A DNA stretch of 64,000 bases from Nemertoderma westbladi (lineage: Eukaryota > Xenacoelomorpha > Nemertodermatida > Nemertodermatidae), in NCBI GenBank assembly GCA_032718475.1, contig JAUCBJ010001237.1, forward strand, positions 50,496 through 114,495. Direction: 5' to 3'. The notes below the pieces were generated by a model. That model made no database searches. It had not been told where the DNA came from and worked only from the letters and a program-made list of their open reading frames with translations. Within the stretch, counting starts at the first letter, position 1; every line of letters starts with the position of its first letter. Below, in pieces: positions 41,733-51,370 of the stretch. Made by a program: the position numbers and the translations under genes.

Positions 41733-42585
41733 GGGATAGTTATAAAACCCGAAAATAACGAGAAAAAGACGAATTTATCAGCGAAAATATCAAAATTATC
41801 AAACAATCTACAAAATCTCGCTTTCCAATAAGATGAGTATAATTAGAAGTCACACTTTACATTTTTTAATTAATAAAATCCGAGAATTTCGCCCCATTTT
41901 CGACCTTAAAAGTAATTTAATACCAAATACTGTCTATTGGTTGGTTGGTGGGTGTTGACCAATAATGGCAGCTTGGATGAATGACTCAGCATCAACAGAT
42001 CAGTAGCCTATAGGGGCCTACTGGTGTATTACTGTACAGTACAAGCATATGGTACGGTACAGCCTGAAGCGGAAAGTTGAAAGAAGCGGTCCGGTACCCT
42101 AACCCAATACTGCAACGATGTAATTCCCATATGAAATGTTGTTTGCATTACGGCATACGGTACCTTTAGCGCTACCTGGCCTAGGTGTGCACTGTAGGCC
42201 TACAGTGACTGTCAGGCAAGTGACGCGGCGCGGCGGATGTGAACAGGTGAACGTAACTACAGAATTGCAGTCCAGCAGTCGCTATAACTGCAGTAGGCCT
42301 ACACTCTGACTGTACTGTCCTAATTTGAGCGCCATCTTGTGGTGTTTTGCAATCATTGGATCACCCCTAACAACCAATCAGCAGAGCCAGTATTTGGTAT
42401 TAAATTACTTTTAGGGTCGAAAATGGGGCGAAATTATCGGATTTTCTTAATTAAAAAATGTAAAGTGTGCCTTCTAATAATATCGATCTCAATGGAAAGC
42501 GAGAATTTATTTAAAGTTTTATAATTTCGATATTTTCGTTAATAATTTCGTCTTTTTCGTTTTTTTCGGGTTTTATAACTATCCC
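41733..42585. mobile_element. Non-autonomous DNA element with ~230-bp terminal inverted repeats
   Basis: The left arm 41733-41962 (GGGATAGTTATAAAACCCGA...) is matched in inverse by 42345-42585 (...CGGGTTTTATAACTATCCC) with moderate divergence. The flanks share CCTACTTTTG, so the target duplication is 7-10 bp depending on the exact end. Long arms and a ~9-bp duplication are typical of Mutator-like elements; hAT (8 bp) is an alternative. No transposase; the ~380-bp centre is not coding. Confidence 0.85.
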
Positions 42586-42882
42586 TACTTTTGCCATCTA
42601 TGAATGCCACCCTCCTCGTCCTTCTCTCATGTTTTGGAACTTGTTAGGCCTACTCTCTTATTTTGGTTCGGTAGAATATTGAATAATGTTAGTTGCCTGA
42701 TTAATGGTTGGGGAGATGGTCCGAATACTAGAAGGAAATATATAATAATTGAATAACTACATATTTTAATAAGATCATGATAGTATAAACAATATAGTAG
42801 TAGTAGTAGACGGTATGCGGCCCGTCCGGCCTATAATATCATAATAATGGCGCACAATTCCAAATCAATTTCTGAATAATAT
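42586..42882. other. Non-coding spacer
   Basis: AT-rich with a TAG microsatellite (42797-42810). No gene visible. Confidence 0.5.
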
Positions 42883-42958
42883 GTGGGGCGAGCCACGAAG
42901 TTGGCGGAGCCTTAGCGAATTGACACTGTTAGGGGGTGGGTCAATTTATGCAAATAGT

Positions 42959-43020
42959 TGTCGTCGTCGTCGTCGTCATCGTTGTCGTCGTCGTCGTCGT
43001 CGTCGTTGTCGTCGTCGTTA
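42959..43020. repeat. TCG/GTC trinucleotide microsatellite
   Basis: About twenty imperfect copies (GTCGTCGTC with GTT and ATC variants), directly before the 315-bp repeat; a shorter version precedes each following unit. Confidence 0.92.
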
Positions 43021-44235
43021 CGATTTTGACATGCTAATAACTTTGTCGGATTTAAAGCTGCCAAGTTGAAAATTTGTAGGTATCAATATGAGCAAAAGTT
43101 GAGATTTTTGAGAGACTTTCAGACACCATCAGTGCAATGGTCTCCCGCTAGAGGGCCACATGTCTAAACATTAAATGCCCTCCCATTTCTTTGCTTTTAA
43201 TCCGTTTAAGCTGAAACTTGGCAGATATGTATTAGACCATTAGCTGTGACTTTCAAAGGAGGCGAATCCATCTGCAGTTCTCCAGTCTGCCGCTAGAGGG
43301 CCAAAGGTCTGAAAGTGAAATCATTGTCGTCGTTACGATTTTGACATGCTAATAACTTTGTCGGATTTAAAGCTGCCAAGTTGAAAATTTGTAGGTATCA
43401 ATATGAGCAAAAGTTGAGATTTTTGAGAGACTTTCAGACACCATCAGTGCAATGGTCTCCCGCTAGAGGGCCACATGTCTAAACATTAAATGCCCTCCCA
43501 TTTCTTTGCTTTTAATCCGTTTAAGCTGAACCTTGGCAGATATGTATTAGACCATTAGCTGTGACTTTCAAAGGAGGCGAATCCATCTGCAGTTCTCCAG
43601 TCTGCCGCTAGAGGGCCAAAGGTCTGAAAGTGAAATCGTTGTCGTCGTTACGATTTTGACATGCTAATAACTTTGTCGGATTTAAAGCTGCCAAGTTGAA
43701 AATTTGTAGGTATCAATATGAGCTAAAGTTGAGACGTTTGAGAGACTTTCAGACACCATCAGAGCAATAGTCTCCTGCTAGAGGGCCACATGTCTAAACG
43801 TTAAATGTCCTCCCATTTCTTTGCTTTTAATCCATTTATGCTGAAATTTGGCAGATATGTACTAGACCATTAGCTGTGACTTTGAAAGAAGGAATTGAAT
43901 TGAATTGAATTGAAGGCTAATCCGTGTGCAGTTCTTCAGTCTGCCGCTAGAGGGCGAAATGTTTGAAAGTGAAATCTTTCTCCCATCCCGTTATTTATGA
44001 TCCGTTCAAGCTGAAACGTAGCAGATATGTAGTAGAAGTCGGACTGAGTCTTTGGTGGGCAGTAAACGGTCTGGAGTCCTCCAGTCTGCCGCTAGAGGGC
44101 GAAATGTATAACTGTCCCCAATTCCTTGATATTAATTTATTTAAAGTGAATATTGGCATATGTACTAGAGCACATGCTGCGTCTTTCTGAGGAAGGTGGT
44201 CGATCTGCATTTCTCCAGTCTGCCGCTAGAGGTAA
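43017..44235. repeat. 315-bp tandem repeat with CTCF-like sites
   Basis: Units start at 43017, 43332 and 43647, followed by diverged half units to 44235. Each unit has two related halves, each with CCGCTAGAGGGC (starts 43145, 43290, 43460, 43605, 43775 variant, 43944, 44089, 44223 variant), spaced alternately about 145 and 170 bp. A GAATTGAATTGAATTGAA block inserted at about 43891 in the third unit resembles the LINE-D tail. Confidence 0.93.
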
Positions 44236-44375
44236 GCGGAAATTCAAGACGCTGGTCACACTACTAAACGCATTATTTCAACATTCTCAAATATACGCTC
44301 CATAAATATTTCACGTTACTATTTTATTGATAATCAAGATATAAACCAAGCGGAATTGGGGTGTAAACGTTAAGC

Positions 44376-44588
44376 AGACACCTGGTGCAGACACCTGGTG
44401 CAGACACCTGGTGCAGACAACTGGTGCAGACACCTGGTGCAGACACCTGGTGCAGACACCTGGTGCAGACACCTGGTGCAGACACCTGGTGGGTGCAGAC
44501 ACCTGGTGCAGACACCTGGTGCAGACACCTAGTGCAGACACCTGGTGCAGACACCTGGTGCAGACACCTGGTGCAGACACCTGGTGCA
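44376..44588. repeat. 13-bp minisatellite CAGACACCTGGTG
   Basis: About sixteen head-to-tail units with few changes (one AACTGG, one CCTAGT, one GGGTGC insertion). Each unit holds the E-box CACCTG. The 74-92-residue frames through it are translations of the repeat in three phases and are not genes. Confidence 0.95.
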
Positions 44589-44910
44589 TTTTTCACTGGG
44601 ATTGGCTGCGTGCGTGTCTAGCGTCGTCTCTTTGATTACGTTGAACCATTGGCAATATACAGAATGTTTTGATTGGACCTATAGGACTAGGAACTTTGCG
44701 TGGAAGAATATAATGGTAGAAATCATAACAAATAATACTCATATAACTTATATTTCGGCAGTTCTTTTAAATATGTAAACCTCTACCGGACTGCTGATTC
44801 ATATACATTCCTAACATTCCACACCACATTCCAATAATATCCTAATACAGTAATACTTTCGAATTAGTACTTAAATTAAATTTAAGTCACGTGCTGCGCG
44901 AAGGCCCCAC

Positions 44911-45837
44911 TTCGTGTATATATATATATAGCACAAAAATTAATACGTGAAATAATATCAATAACTAGAGTGATTAGCACTAGATTAATTCAATATACAT
45001 TCAATATGTATATTCATGTATATTCATTCATATGTATATTCATGTAATGTATATTCAATATACATCCTTAACATAAATAAGTGTTTTTAATATAAACAAC
45101 ACGATTCACAATAAACGTCGTGTTCACCATAGTCTCTAAGTTGCGTAATATTAGTTGCTACTGTTCTAAATTAGTAAATATTGATTTGTCATTGTAACAA
45201 TTCGAGTTGTTCTCAAGGACGTCGATAATTATATACAGTAGAGTTGAATGATCCTGCAATAATCCCTCCATGAGAAGCTCCATTGTATCCTCATTCAATA
45301 GCAAACATGGTATACCCAGACCCACCCCAGTAACCCTACTTATACAGCTTATTACGCTTATATTGTATATATTGTTTATTATGCTTATAAAAGGTTTGTG
45401 TGATAAAAAAGTTCGTGTTTACTTTATATTATTGATAGTAACAATGTGTTGGCAAGATGTAAATTACGCGATTCCTAAATTTGTACACTACCCGGTTAAA
45501 AAGTAGGCATGTGATGGGATTAGACCTACAATTGCGCCAATAAAAGATAAGTTGTTTTCGGTAAAATAAACTTCTCATTCGAGGTTAAGACGCCTAGATC
45601 CCTTCCTATAATAAATTTACTTTATATAACCTACACTACTGTATAACTACTGTATGACATTAAAATCGAAGTTATAATAATTTTTTCAGTTTATAATTTG
45701 TTGTTATGTAAGCAGAGTTGCCTAGCACCGACTAGTTGACGTTGTTTTTTTTAATTTGATAATTTTTTAATTTGGTGTAAAGTATTGTGCAATAATAGAA
45801 AGTAGATTTAAGTGGTCTAACATCCATGTCGAATTAA
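44911..45837. other. Non-coding, with an interspersed repeat
   Basis: A TATA microsatellite (44917-44930) and a tandem TATGTATATTCA stretch (44995-45060). A 78-codon frame (45270-45506) has a hydrophobic segment, but part of it (about 45430-45465) also occurs at 1942-1975 in AT-rich DNA, so it is more likely repeat than gene. Confidence 0.5.
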
Positions 45838-45923
45838 CATAAGAGTTTAAACGGAGCAATGGATGGGTGGTGTATAGTTTTTTCTATACACCACCTATCC
45901 ATTGCTCCGTTTAAACTCTTATG
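45838..45923. repeat. Near-perfect 40-bp-stem hairpin
   Basis: 45838-45877 pairs with 45884-45923 across a TTTTTT loop; the only departure is one G-U pair. Direct repeats ATAATAGAAAGTA (45792-45804 and 45924-45936) lie outside. The length (86 nt) is that of a pre-miRNA, but the perfect stem and 6-nt loop also fit a young foldback insertion or a sequencing foldback artefact. Confidence 0.85.
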
Positions 45924-45936
45924 ATAATAGAAAGTA

Positions 45937-46470
45937 TTTGCAATTTTTTTCAGATACTACAGTACCAGTACTGTAGTACAGTAGGTAGGGCAAGTTGGTC
46001 TTAATAATGAAAAAAAGTTTTGTGCACGTCTCATCTTGAATGACGGTCTTCATCTTATTACTAATATTGTTAGTCTATCGTACTCGAGGTTTAGTCGGCT
46101 TGATATAATAGTGTTGTGTACTGCAGGATTGGGATAAATTGGGTCCGGAAATATGGTGACAGGCGAAAATAGTAGCAAAATAATATGTAGAATTGATCAG
46201 CACTTAGAACTTGCGATCTTTTAATAAAGGCAAACGATTGATCAAAATTCAGAAGGGTGTAAACGCTACTGCAACAGCCTACAGTGCCCTTTATCGTTTA
46301 TTTTTTGGAATGTATGAATAGCTCAACTCTGTAACATGCGCCTTTCCCTTAAAAAAATAATTATTAAATAATAATATTGTAGTATTAGATTACTGATATA
46401 AAAATAACTGGGTAGGCCACTTTATTTGTTTACTGAGTATCTATTAATAATTTGCGCTCGACAGTAACAT
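45937..46470. other. 5' flank of the Ly6-like gene
   Basis: AT-rich. Contains the near-palindrome GTACCAGTACTGTAGTACAG (45961). No certain promoter element; AACATATGG surrounds the start codon. Confidence 0.4.
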
Positions 46471-47139
46471 ATGGATATTGACTTTATGAAAATGCTATTA
46501 GTTGCCGCTTTTATAGTTACACAGAAAGTTATGTATGTGTCAGCTATTACATGTTTGGAGAGACATAGTATGGTCACTTATAAGACATCCCGTCCCGACC
46601 TGTACCCGGATACCACCGGTTGGCTTTTGGAAAACCCAGGTAACAATTCAACTGATTGTTCCTCGTGCGGTCTGTTTTTCACACAAGCGGCGGGAATTAT
46701 CTCTATAAACAACGATGTTATCAAAGGTTTGATGTACAACAGGCACTTGTTATGCTTGAGTGAAAACATATATTGCAAGAACTACGTCAATGAAGATGAA
46801 TGCAGTAAATCTCAGGAGTTCAACGATGTATTCCATAGAGATAGCACGTTTTACAACGCCGAACTGACACGTGGAAGTTGCCAGTTGATATGTTGTAATG
46901 GAACAGAAGCTTGCAACAACGTAGGAGACAGGGTGTGGGAACACGACTATCTGGATGCCAACGGAGAGATTGATTGGAATGATCCCATGTTTGATCCAGT
47001 TACAACAGAACCGACTACAACAGAGACAGAGCCTCCAACAACAACGGCTGAAACATTGGTAACATCATCTGGTTTGGCAAATCATCTCAATGGAGTTCTT
47101 GTTTCTATTCTGTTGGCAGTAACAATCCCTTTCAACTGA
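46471..47139 (+). CDS. Secreted GPI-anchored Ly6/uPAR-like protein
   Basis: 222 residues. A signal peptide (about 1-25; MLLVAAFIVTQKVMYVSA) precedes a domain with ten cysteines (28, 63, 66, 95, 102, 111, 137, 141, 142, 148). It ends in CQLICCNGTEACNN, the CC-x5-CN signature of Ly6/three-finger proteins. A Thr/Pro/Glu-rich stalk (178-200) follows, then TSSGL and a hydrophobic tail (207-222) as expected for GPI anchoring. Potential N-glycosylation sites are N59 (NST) and N143 (NGT). It is probably displayed on the outer cell surface as a receptor, adhesion or toxin-like ligand protein; the ligand is unknown. It has no intron, although Ly6 genes usually have two. The 35-residue gap between the first and second cysteine is wide for the family. 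Confidence 0.8.
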   Translation: MDIDFMKMLLVAAFIVTQKVMYVSAITCLERHSMVTYKTSRPDLYPDTTGWLLENPGNNSTDCSSCGLFFTQAAGIISINNDVIKGLMYNRHLLCLSENIYCKNYVNEDECSKSQEFNDVFHRDSTFYNAELTRGSCQLICCNGTEACNNVGDRVWEHDYLDANGEIDWNDPMFDPVTTEPTTTETEPPTTTAETLVTSSGLANHLNGVLVSILLAVTIPFN

Positions 47140-47660
47140 TATCCAGTTACTTTTGTTGTGTAGGTTTCCTTCTGAAAGCTCATAAATTTAAATTCGGTCG
47201 CCTTTATGTAACTTACAATAATATTACATGTAGGCCTATTCCACGTTTAGGTTTGACATAAAACCAGACTTACTAATATACTGTAGTCTATGCCTGTTTC
47301 CTTAAGATTGAAATCTTCCATTGTTTTATCAAGCCATATCATAGCCATATCTTTAAGGCAGTTTGTATAAACTTTGACCTAAACTTTAGTTTATTGTTAT
47401 GGTTAGAATGTCGCCTTTGTAACTTGGGAATTTATTCTGAATATTATATATGAATTAAATATCAATTATATATGACAATATTTATCAAATGACTCCCACC
47501 ATCGTCTCCGCGCCATCTCAAAGTACTGGAGACCAGATAGCCCGTGCGTTTGCCGCTATGTCGCAAAGCTGCCCCCGTCCATTGTCATTATCATGGCCTA
47601 CTTTTTTTTAATATAAAATTTTCTTATTTCACTTTTTTCCACTAAGTAATATTCAATTCT
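47140..47660. other. 3' flank of the Ly6-like gene
   Basis: AT-rich, no frame. I see no well-placed AATAAA in the first 300 bases. Confidence 0.45.
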
Positions 47661-47661
47661 A

Positions 47662-47800
47662 TTAGAGCTGGGGTTGGCTTCGTGCCCTTCCAGGATCCAC
47701 TCAGTCTTTCATCCACTGGGGTCGATAAAATAACCACCAGTTGAATAACTGGGAGCAAAATTTGGGATAGGATAAGTGCCCAGCCCTCATACTTTTTGCT
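47662..47800 (+). mobile_element. SINE fragment, same body as 2385-2574
   Basis: Contains TCCACTCAGTCTTTCATCCA, CTGGGGTCGATAAAATAACC and AGTTGAATAACTGGGAGCAA, colinear with the minus-strand SINE at 2385. The tRNA head is incomplete (decayed B box). Confidence 0.75.
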
Positions 47801-48534
47801 TACTATATTCCTTAAAATATAAAACCCACAGAATTGGCTATATTTTTTCCGGAAACGAATATCACTCACTCTCAACTCGGAGTTAAGAATATTTTTCACT
47901 ACAATACATTCAGTAGTTATTCGGTCTGCTTTTAAAGAAATTGCATTGCTGTAAAGGGCTGGGTTGATCATTTTCTAAACAAATTAAAAGAAAATATATG
48001 TGAAAATAAGCAGCACGTGTAATTATTAAATAGCTAGGTTGAATAGTCGTGTAAGTACGTTTAACTTCCTGTACAATGTACATACAATATATTACAGTAT
48101 TTACAATCGTTATTAAGGCCTTTACATTACATAAACTTTAAAAGCTATTAGATATTAAGCTAAAGTAAATATGAAAAATATATTATATAGTTAGTAATTA
48201 CTGCGATTTTGGAATACAAAGAATAAAAAATATCACCAGAAAACTCAGAAACCAAGACAAAATCCAGACCAAAATCATTTGGCCAGATATAAGTTAGGCT
48301 ATGTTATCAAATCCAGTGTTGAGCTGTTTAGCAGTTGTAGAAGGGAGTTAGAACACCATGTGTCCAAACTAGAAGATTGCCATAGTACAAGGTCAATAAG
48401 GTCATAGACAATAGACATGCCAGTCTAATAATCCGCAGTAATTGCAGTGACTAGCACACTTTACCGGTGGAATGAGAATTTGGTGTTATGCTAATAAAAA
48501 TCCCCAATGGCCCATTGTCAACCTGATCAGCGGG
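47801..48534. other. 3' flank of the CARD-like gene
   Basis: AT-rich; a GTACATACAATATATTACAG stretch at about 48078-48097 also occurs inside the TIR element near 9118-9140, so a dispersed repeat is present. No coding frame of note. Confidence 0.45.
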
Positions 48535-50148
48535 TTATAAAACATTAACATTCCAAATTACACCTTTCCTTTTCAACCTTGTTGATAACTTTATCAAGGC
48601 TTTCTGTTTGGCATCCAGTTCGTTGTTTGGTGACTCACTATTCGCCTTGACCTCAGATTGTTTGTCTATCACTGTCACCCGAACCCATTTATCCCCTCCC
48701 CTCACAAACTCCGTAACAAACCACTCGATATTCCGTCCATTACAAACCTCACTCAACACCTCTGCATCTCCTTCATTTGGAATGTCTACATCAACAGTTG
48801 ATTCACCAGATATTTTAGTATCATTTAACTTTTTCCTTGTATCATATCTTTGCACCTCGACATGTGGCATGTAATTATTTACCGATATCCGTGGAAACAT
48901 GACATTGTCAACTGGGTAACTAAATTCTGAACTAATGCTGGAAGACCGAGAGATTGAATAGTAGTCGCTGGATGTGGAAGCGCTGCGTTGGAATGCAGGA
49001 TGTCCAGAAGACGATGAATCTGTTGACACCAGTCGCTGCAAGGTATTTCCAATACTCTTATCTACTATGTTAGCTATTTCCTCGTGGACCTTTATATTGG
49101 ACAGAAACCTCTGGATACTGGAAGTGACAATCTCGGATATCCGCTCTTCATCGATACTCACTGAAAAATTTCTATCTAATTCGAGTTCGTCAATAGATGA
49201 AGCCGAACAGGTTTTTCGAGAACTATTTTTGTAGTGTTTTGTGAACTCTGACCTTCTATCAGCTGCATTCGGATTGCTAACAGATCTACCATAAACCAAA
49301 TCCCCTTCTATTTGATTGTCTTTATCAACTGACATCTGTCCAATGCATGTTTCCTTTGGAACATCGGCAACCGTGGTATTACACGACAAATAATCCTGGC
49401 CAGTACCAGAACTACATGTTCGAAAAGAGATAGTTTCAGAGAAACCCGTTGAATCCAACCAACAATGAAGATTACTCACATCCCAATAAGGGGTTGGGGA
49501 GAATCTCAAATATTCAACTATCAAAGATTTTAATTTATCAGCAATGTCAGGTCTATCAGTATCACTATGATTCATCAATGAATGAAACAATTCAATCTGT
49601 ATAGGAATTATTGGACGTCTCTTTAATAACAACATGAAGTACTCCATGGCCGCAGTTTGTCCGTATTTCGTGGAAATACAATCAATAAGTTCTCTTTCGC
49701 GGGCGTTATCATTTAGTAGCGTAGGAATTGATCTAATCAATAGGCTAGTATCGAAGTCAGATAAATGAGAAAATACATTAGTTACCCCATCAAAAAACTC
49801 ATTAATGCAATTAATTTCATTATCATCTTCTTTACCATTGCTTAAACTTTTAGCAATGTTTCCATAACCTAGCTCATCAAACACATCAATAAGATGCTTA
49901 AGAAAGTTTGAAGGATTGGAATGTTCACGACAATTAGTAACAAGCGTAGAAAATAAGGAACATGCAACAACGGAAATATGTTTTCCTGATGTTAATTCCT
50001 CTAAGAATCCATCGCGTTCAATGTTAAATTCCATCTTGCATGCATAATTTGTATGCTGAAGAAAATTCCAAGGATTAAAGAATTTCGTTAGCATCTTTTT
50101 ATTATTGAGTATGGTTTGAACTTCAGGTATTTCTTCCTTATTGGCCAT
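48535..50148 (-). CDS. Tandem CARD-like protein with C-terminal dsRBD-like domain
   Basis: 537 residues from the ATG at 50148, preceded by in-frame TGA TGA. Residues ~12-103 (FFNPWNFLQHT, FLKHLIDVFDELGYGNIAKS) and ~115-206 (FDTSLLIRSIPTLLNDN, CISTKYGQTAAMEYFMLLLK) look like two CARD domains of the RIG-I/MDA5 type: six short helices, with lone-residue matches to RIG-I CARD2. A Ser/Thr-rich, probably disordered middle follows. Residues ~460-528 (IEWFVTEFVRGGDKWVRVTV then NNELDAKQKALIKLSTRL) fit the beta-beta-beta-alpha part of a dsRNA-binding domain. The protein may sense dsRNA and signal through CARD contacts, in the cytoplasm. There is no helicase or nuclease part. It has one exon. Domain calls are from pattern, not from a search; the open frame itself is secure. 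Confidence 0.75.
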   Translation of the reverse strand: MANKEEIPEVQTILNNKKMLTKFFNPWNFLQHTNYACKMEFNIERDGFLEELTSGKHISVVACSLFSTLVTNCREHSNPSNFLKHLIDVFDELGYGNIAKSLSNGKEDDNEINCINEFFDGVTNVFSHLSDFDTSLLIRSIPTLLNDNARERELIDCISTKYGQTAAMEYFMLLLKRRPIIPIQIELFHSLMNHSDTDRPDIADKLKSLIVEYLRFSPTPYWDVSNLHCWLDSTGFSETISFRTCSSGTGQDYLSCNTTVADVPKETCIGQMSVDKDNQIEGDLVYGRSVSNPNAADRRSEFTKHYKNSSRKTCSASSIDELELDRNFSVSIDEERISEIVTSSIQRFLSNIKVHEEIANIVDKSIGNTLQRLVSTDSSSSGHPAFQRSASTSSDYYSISRSSSISSEFSYPVDNVMFPRISVNNYMPHVEVQRYDTRKKLNDTKISGESTVDVDIPNEGDAEVLSEVCNGRNIEWFVTEFVRGGDKWVRVTVIDKQSEVKANSESPNNELDAKQKALIKLSTRLKRKGVIWNVNVL

Positions 50149-50166
50149 AAGATCAGCTTGGCACAC

Positions 50167-50830
50167 TCATCACGGTTTATTATGAAGGAACATTTAACAC
50201 ATCTAAATAAGTTATAGATAAGATAAGTACACTTGTAAATATACAGTATAGTAAAAGCGCATTAACGCTTTACTGCACTGTACTCACTCTAATACCATTA
50301 GTGTACCAGTTCTATCTAATGTAAGCAAAGCAAATTGGAGACATGAGGGGGGGGGGGGGGGGGGCGAACTGGACGCAAATCCCGCCTTGGCGAATTAATA
50401 TCCTGCCTCAACGTTAAATTCTAAATTTAGGGAAAGGAGCAGGTTACAGTGGCACGTAATTTTAACCAAAACAATAAACTAAGCAGTGGGAACAAGCACA
50501 ATAGAACAGATTAGTTTTATTTTTGAGAGAAATCAGCTGTTATTTGCATCGCATTTCCCCCTGGAGAGGGATGACTTTTAATTGCGTCCAGTTTCCCCCC
50601 TATCTGGCAAATTTAACATGAACATTGAATATATATTATGGTATAATAAATGAATTATCAAAACAACAGTATTCTGGTTATCTGCAATACTTACTATATT
50701 CATATAAACCCATCTCTGAAACCTCCACCTATCTATATAATATAATATTATATATACCGCATAAGTCCTCATAACCTTATAATGACATCATGAAATCCTA
50801 CATGCAGTTCCCCACACGACCACTCAGATG
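50167..50830. other. 5' flank of the CARD-like gene, with repeats
   Basis: An 18-nt poly-G lies at 50347-50364. The AACCAAAACAATAAAC repeat is at 50432-50480. No frame worth naming. Confidence 0.5.
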
Positions 50831-51370
50831 CCGCCATTTTTTAAGGCATGTGTATGGGTCCGGGTACCAGTCCAGGTTGTAAAGGTGTTAGAGCCAGCCT
50901 CCCTCAGTCATCCAACTAACAGGTCGTGTGTTTGTGTTTTAGACCCAGAAAAAGGAGCAGCCCGGGTTTCAAACTCTTGTGTGTCCAAAAGTTTGTGTGG
51001 TGACCTCCCTGCCTTACAGCCTTATAGGGAACAGCCAAGAGAGAGGAGCCTCCGGGTCGCCTCGGGTGTTTCTCGATTCAAGATCACTGATAACTTTACT
51101 TATTTAGGTCAGGGTCGAGATTGAGATGATTTCCTAAAGGCCCATCAAGTTCATGGAGGTTCAGGTTGTAAACCTGGAAACTGGGCTTGCTGGGGGAGTA
51201 AAGAAAAGGGTTGTATAGTGAGCGTATTAGACCTTGGGAGATAGTGTGGCGCCCATCCTGTCTTACAAGCATATCAGCCGAGAGAGAAAAGCCTTTGGGT
51301 TGCCTCCATGGGTTCGTGTTTCACACGTTCACTGAATCACTTTACTTACAAGTTCAAACTCGTAAGTGAA
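50831..51370 (+). repeat. Two diverged copies of a SINE-like repeat
   Basis: About 50995-51110 and 51245-51355 align: both have CCTTACAG or CTTACAAG, AGCCGAGAGAG or AGCCAAGAGAG, then GCCTCCGGGTCGCCTC or GCCTTTGGGTTGCCTC, and end in ACTTTACTTA. The GGGTCGCCTC part resembles the 3' region of the SINE at 2385-2574. Heads with pol III boxes are not convincing. Confidence 0.5.

Larger units (their letters stand above)
42883..44910 (+). mobile_element. Tandem-repeat element with GTGGGGC/GCCCCAC ends (Helentron/pearl-like?)
   Basis: Starts GTGGGGCGAGCCACGAAG and ends GTGCTGCGCGAAGGCCCCAC; the outer 7 bp are inverted repeats. Inside, in order: a TCG microsatellite (42959-43020), 315-bp tandem repeats (43017-44235) and a 13-bp minisatellite (44376-44588). 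A terminal module, a microsatellite and ~150-bp core repeats match pearl/Helentron-like elements. There is no gene and no clear target duplication. The same left end occurs at 63724 and 63780. Confidence 0.5.

Noticed and set aside
44311-44635. Cys-rich 74-92-residue frames
   Set aside because: They are translations of the 13-bp minisatellite in several phases and on both strands.
45270-45506. 78-codon membrane protein gene
   Set aside because: Part of it recurs at 1942-1975 in non-coding DNA; no homology or context supports a gene.
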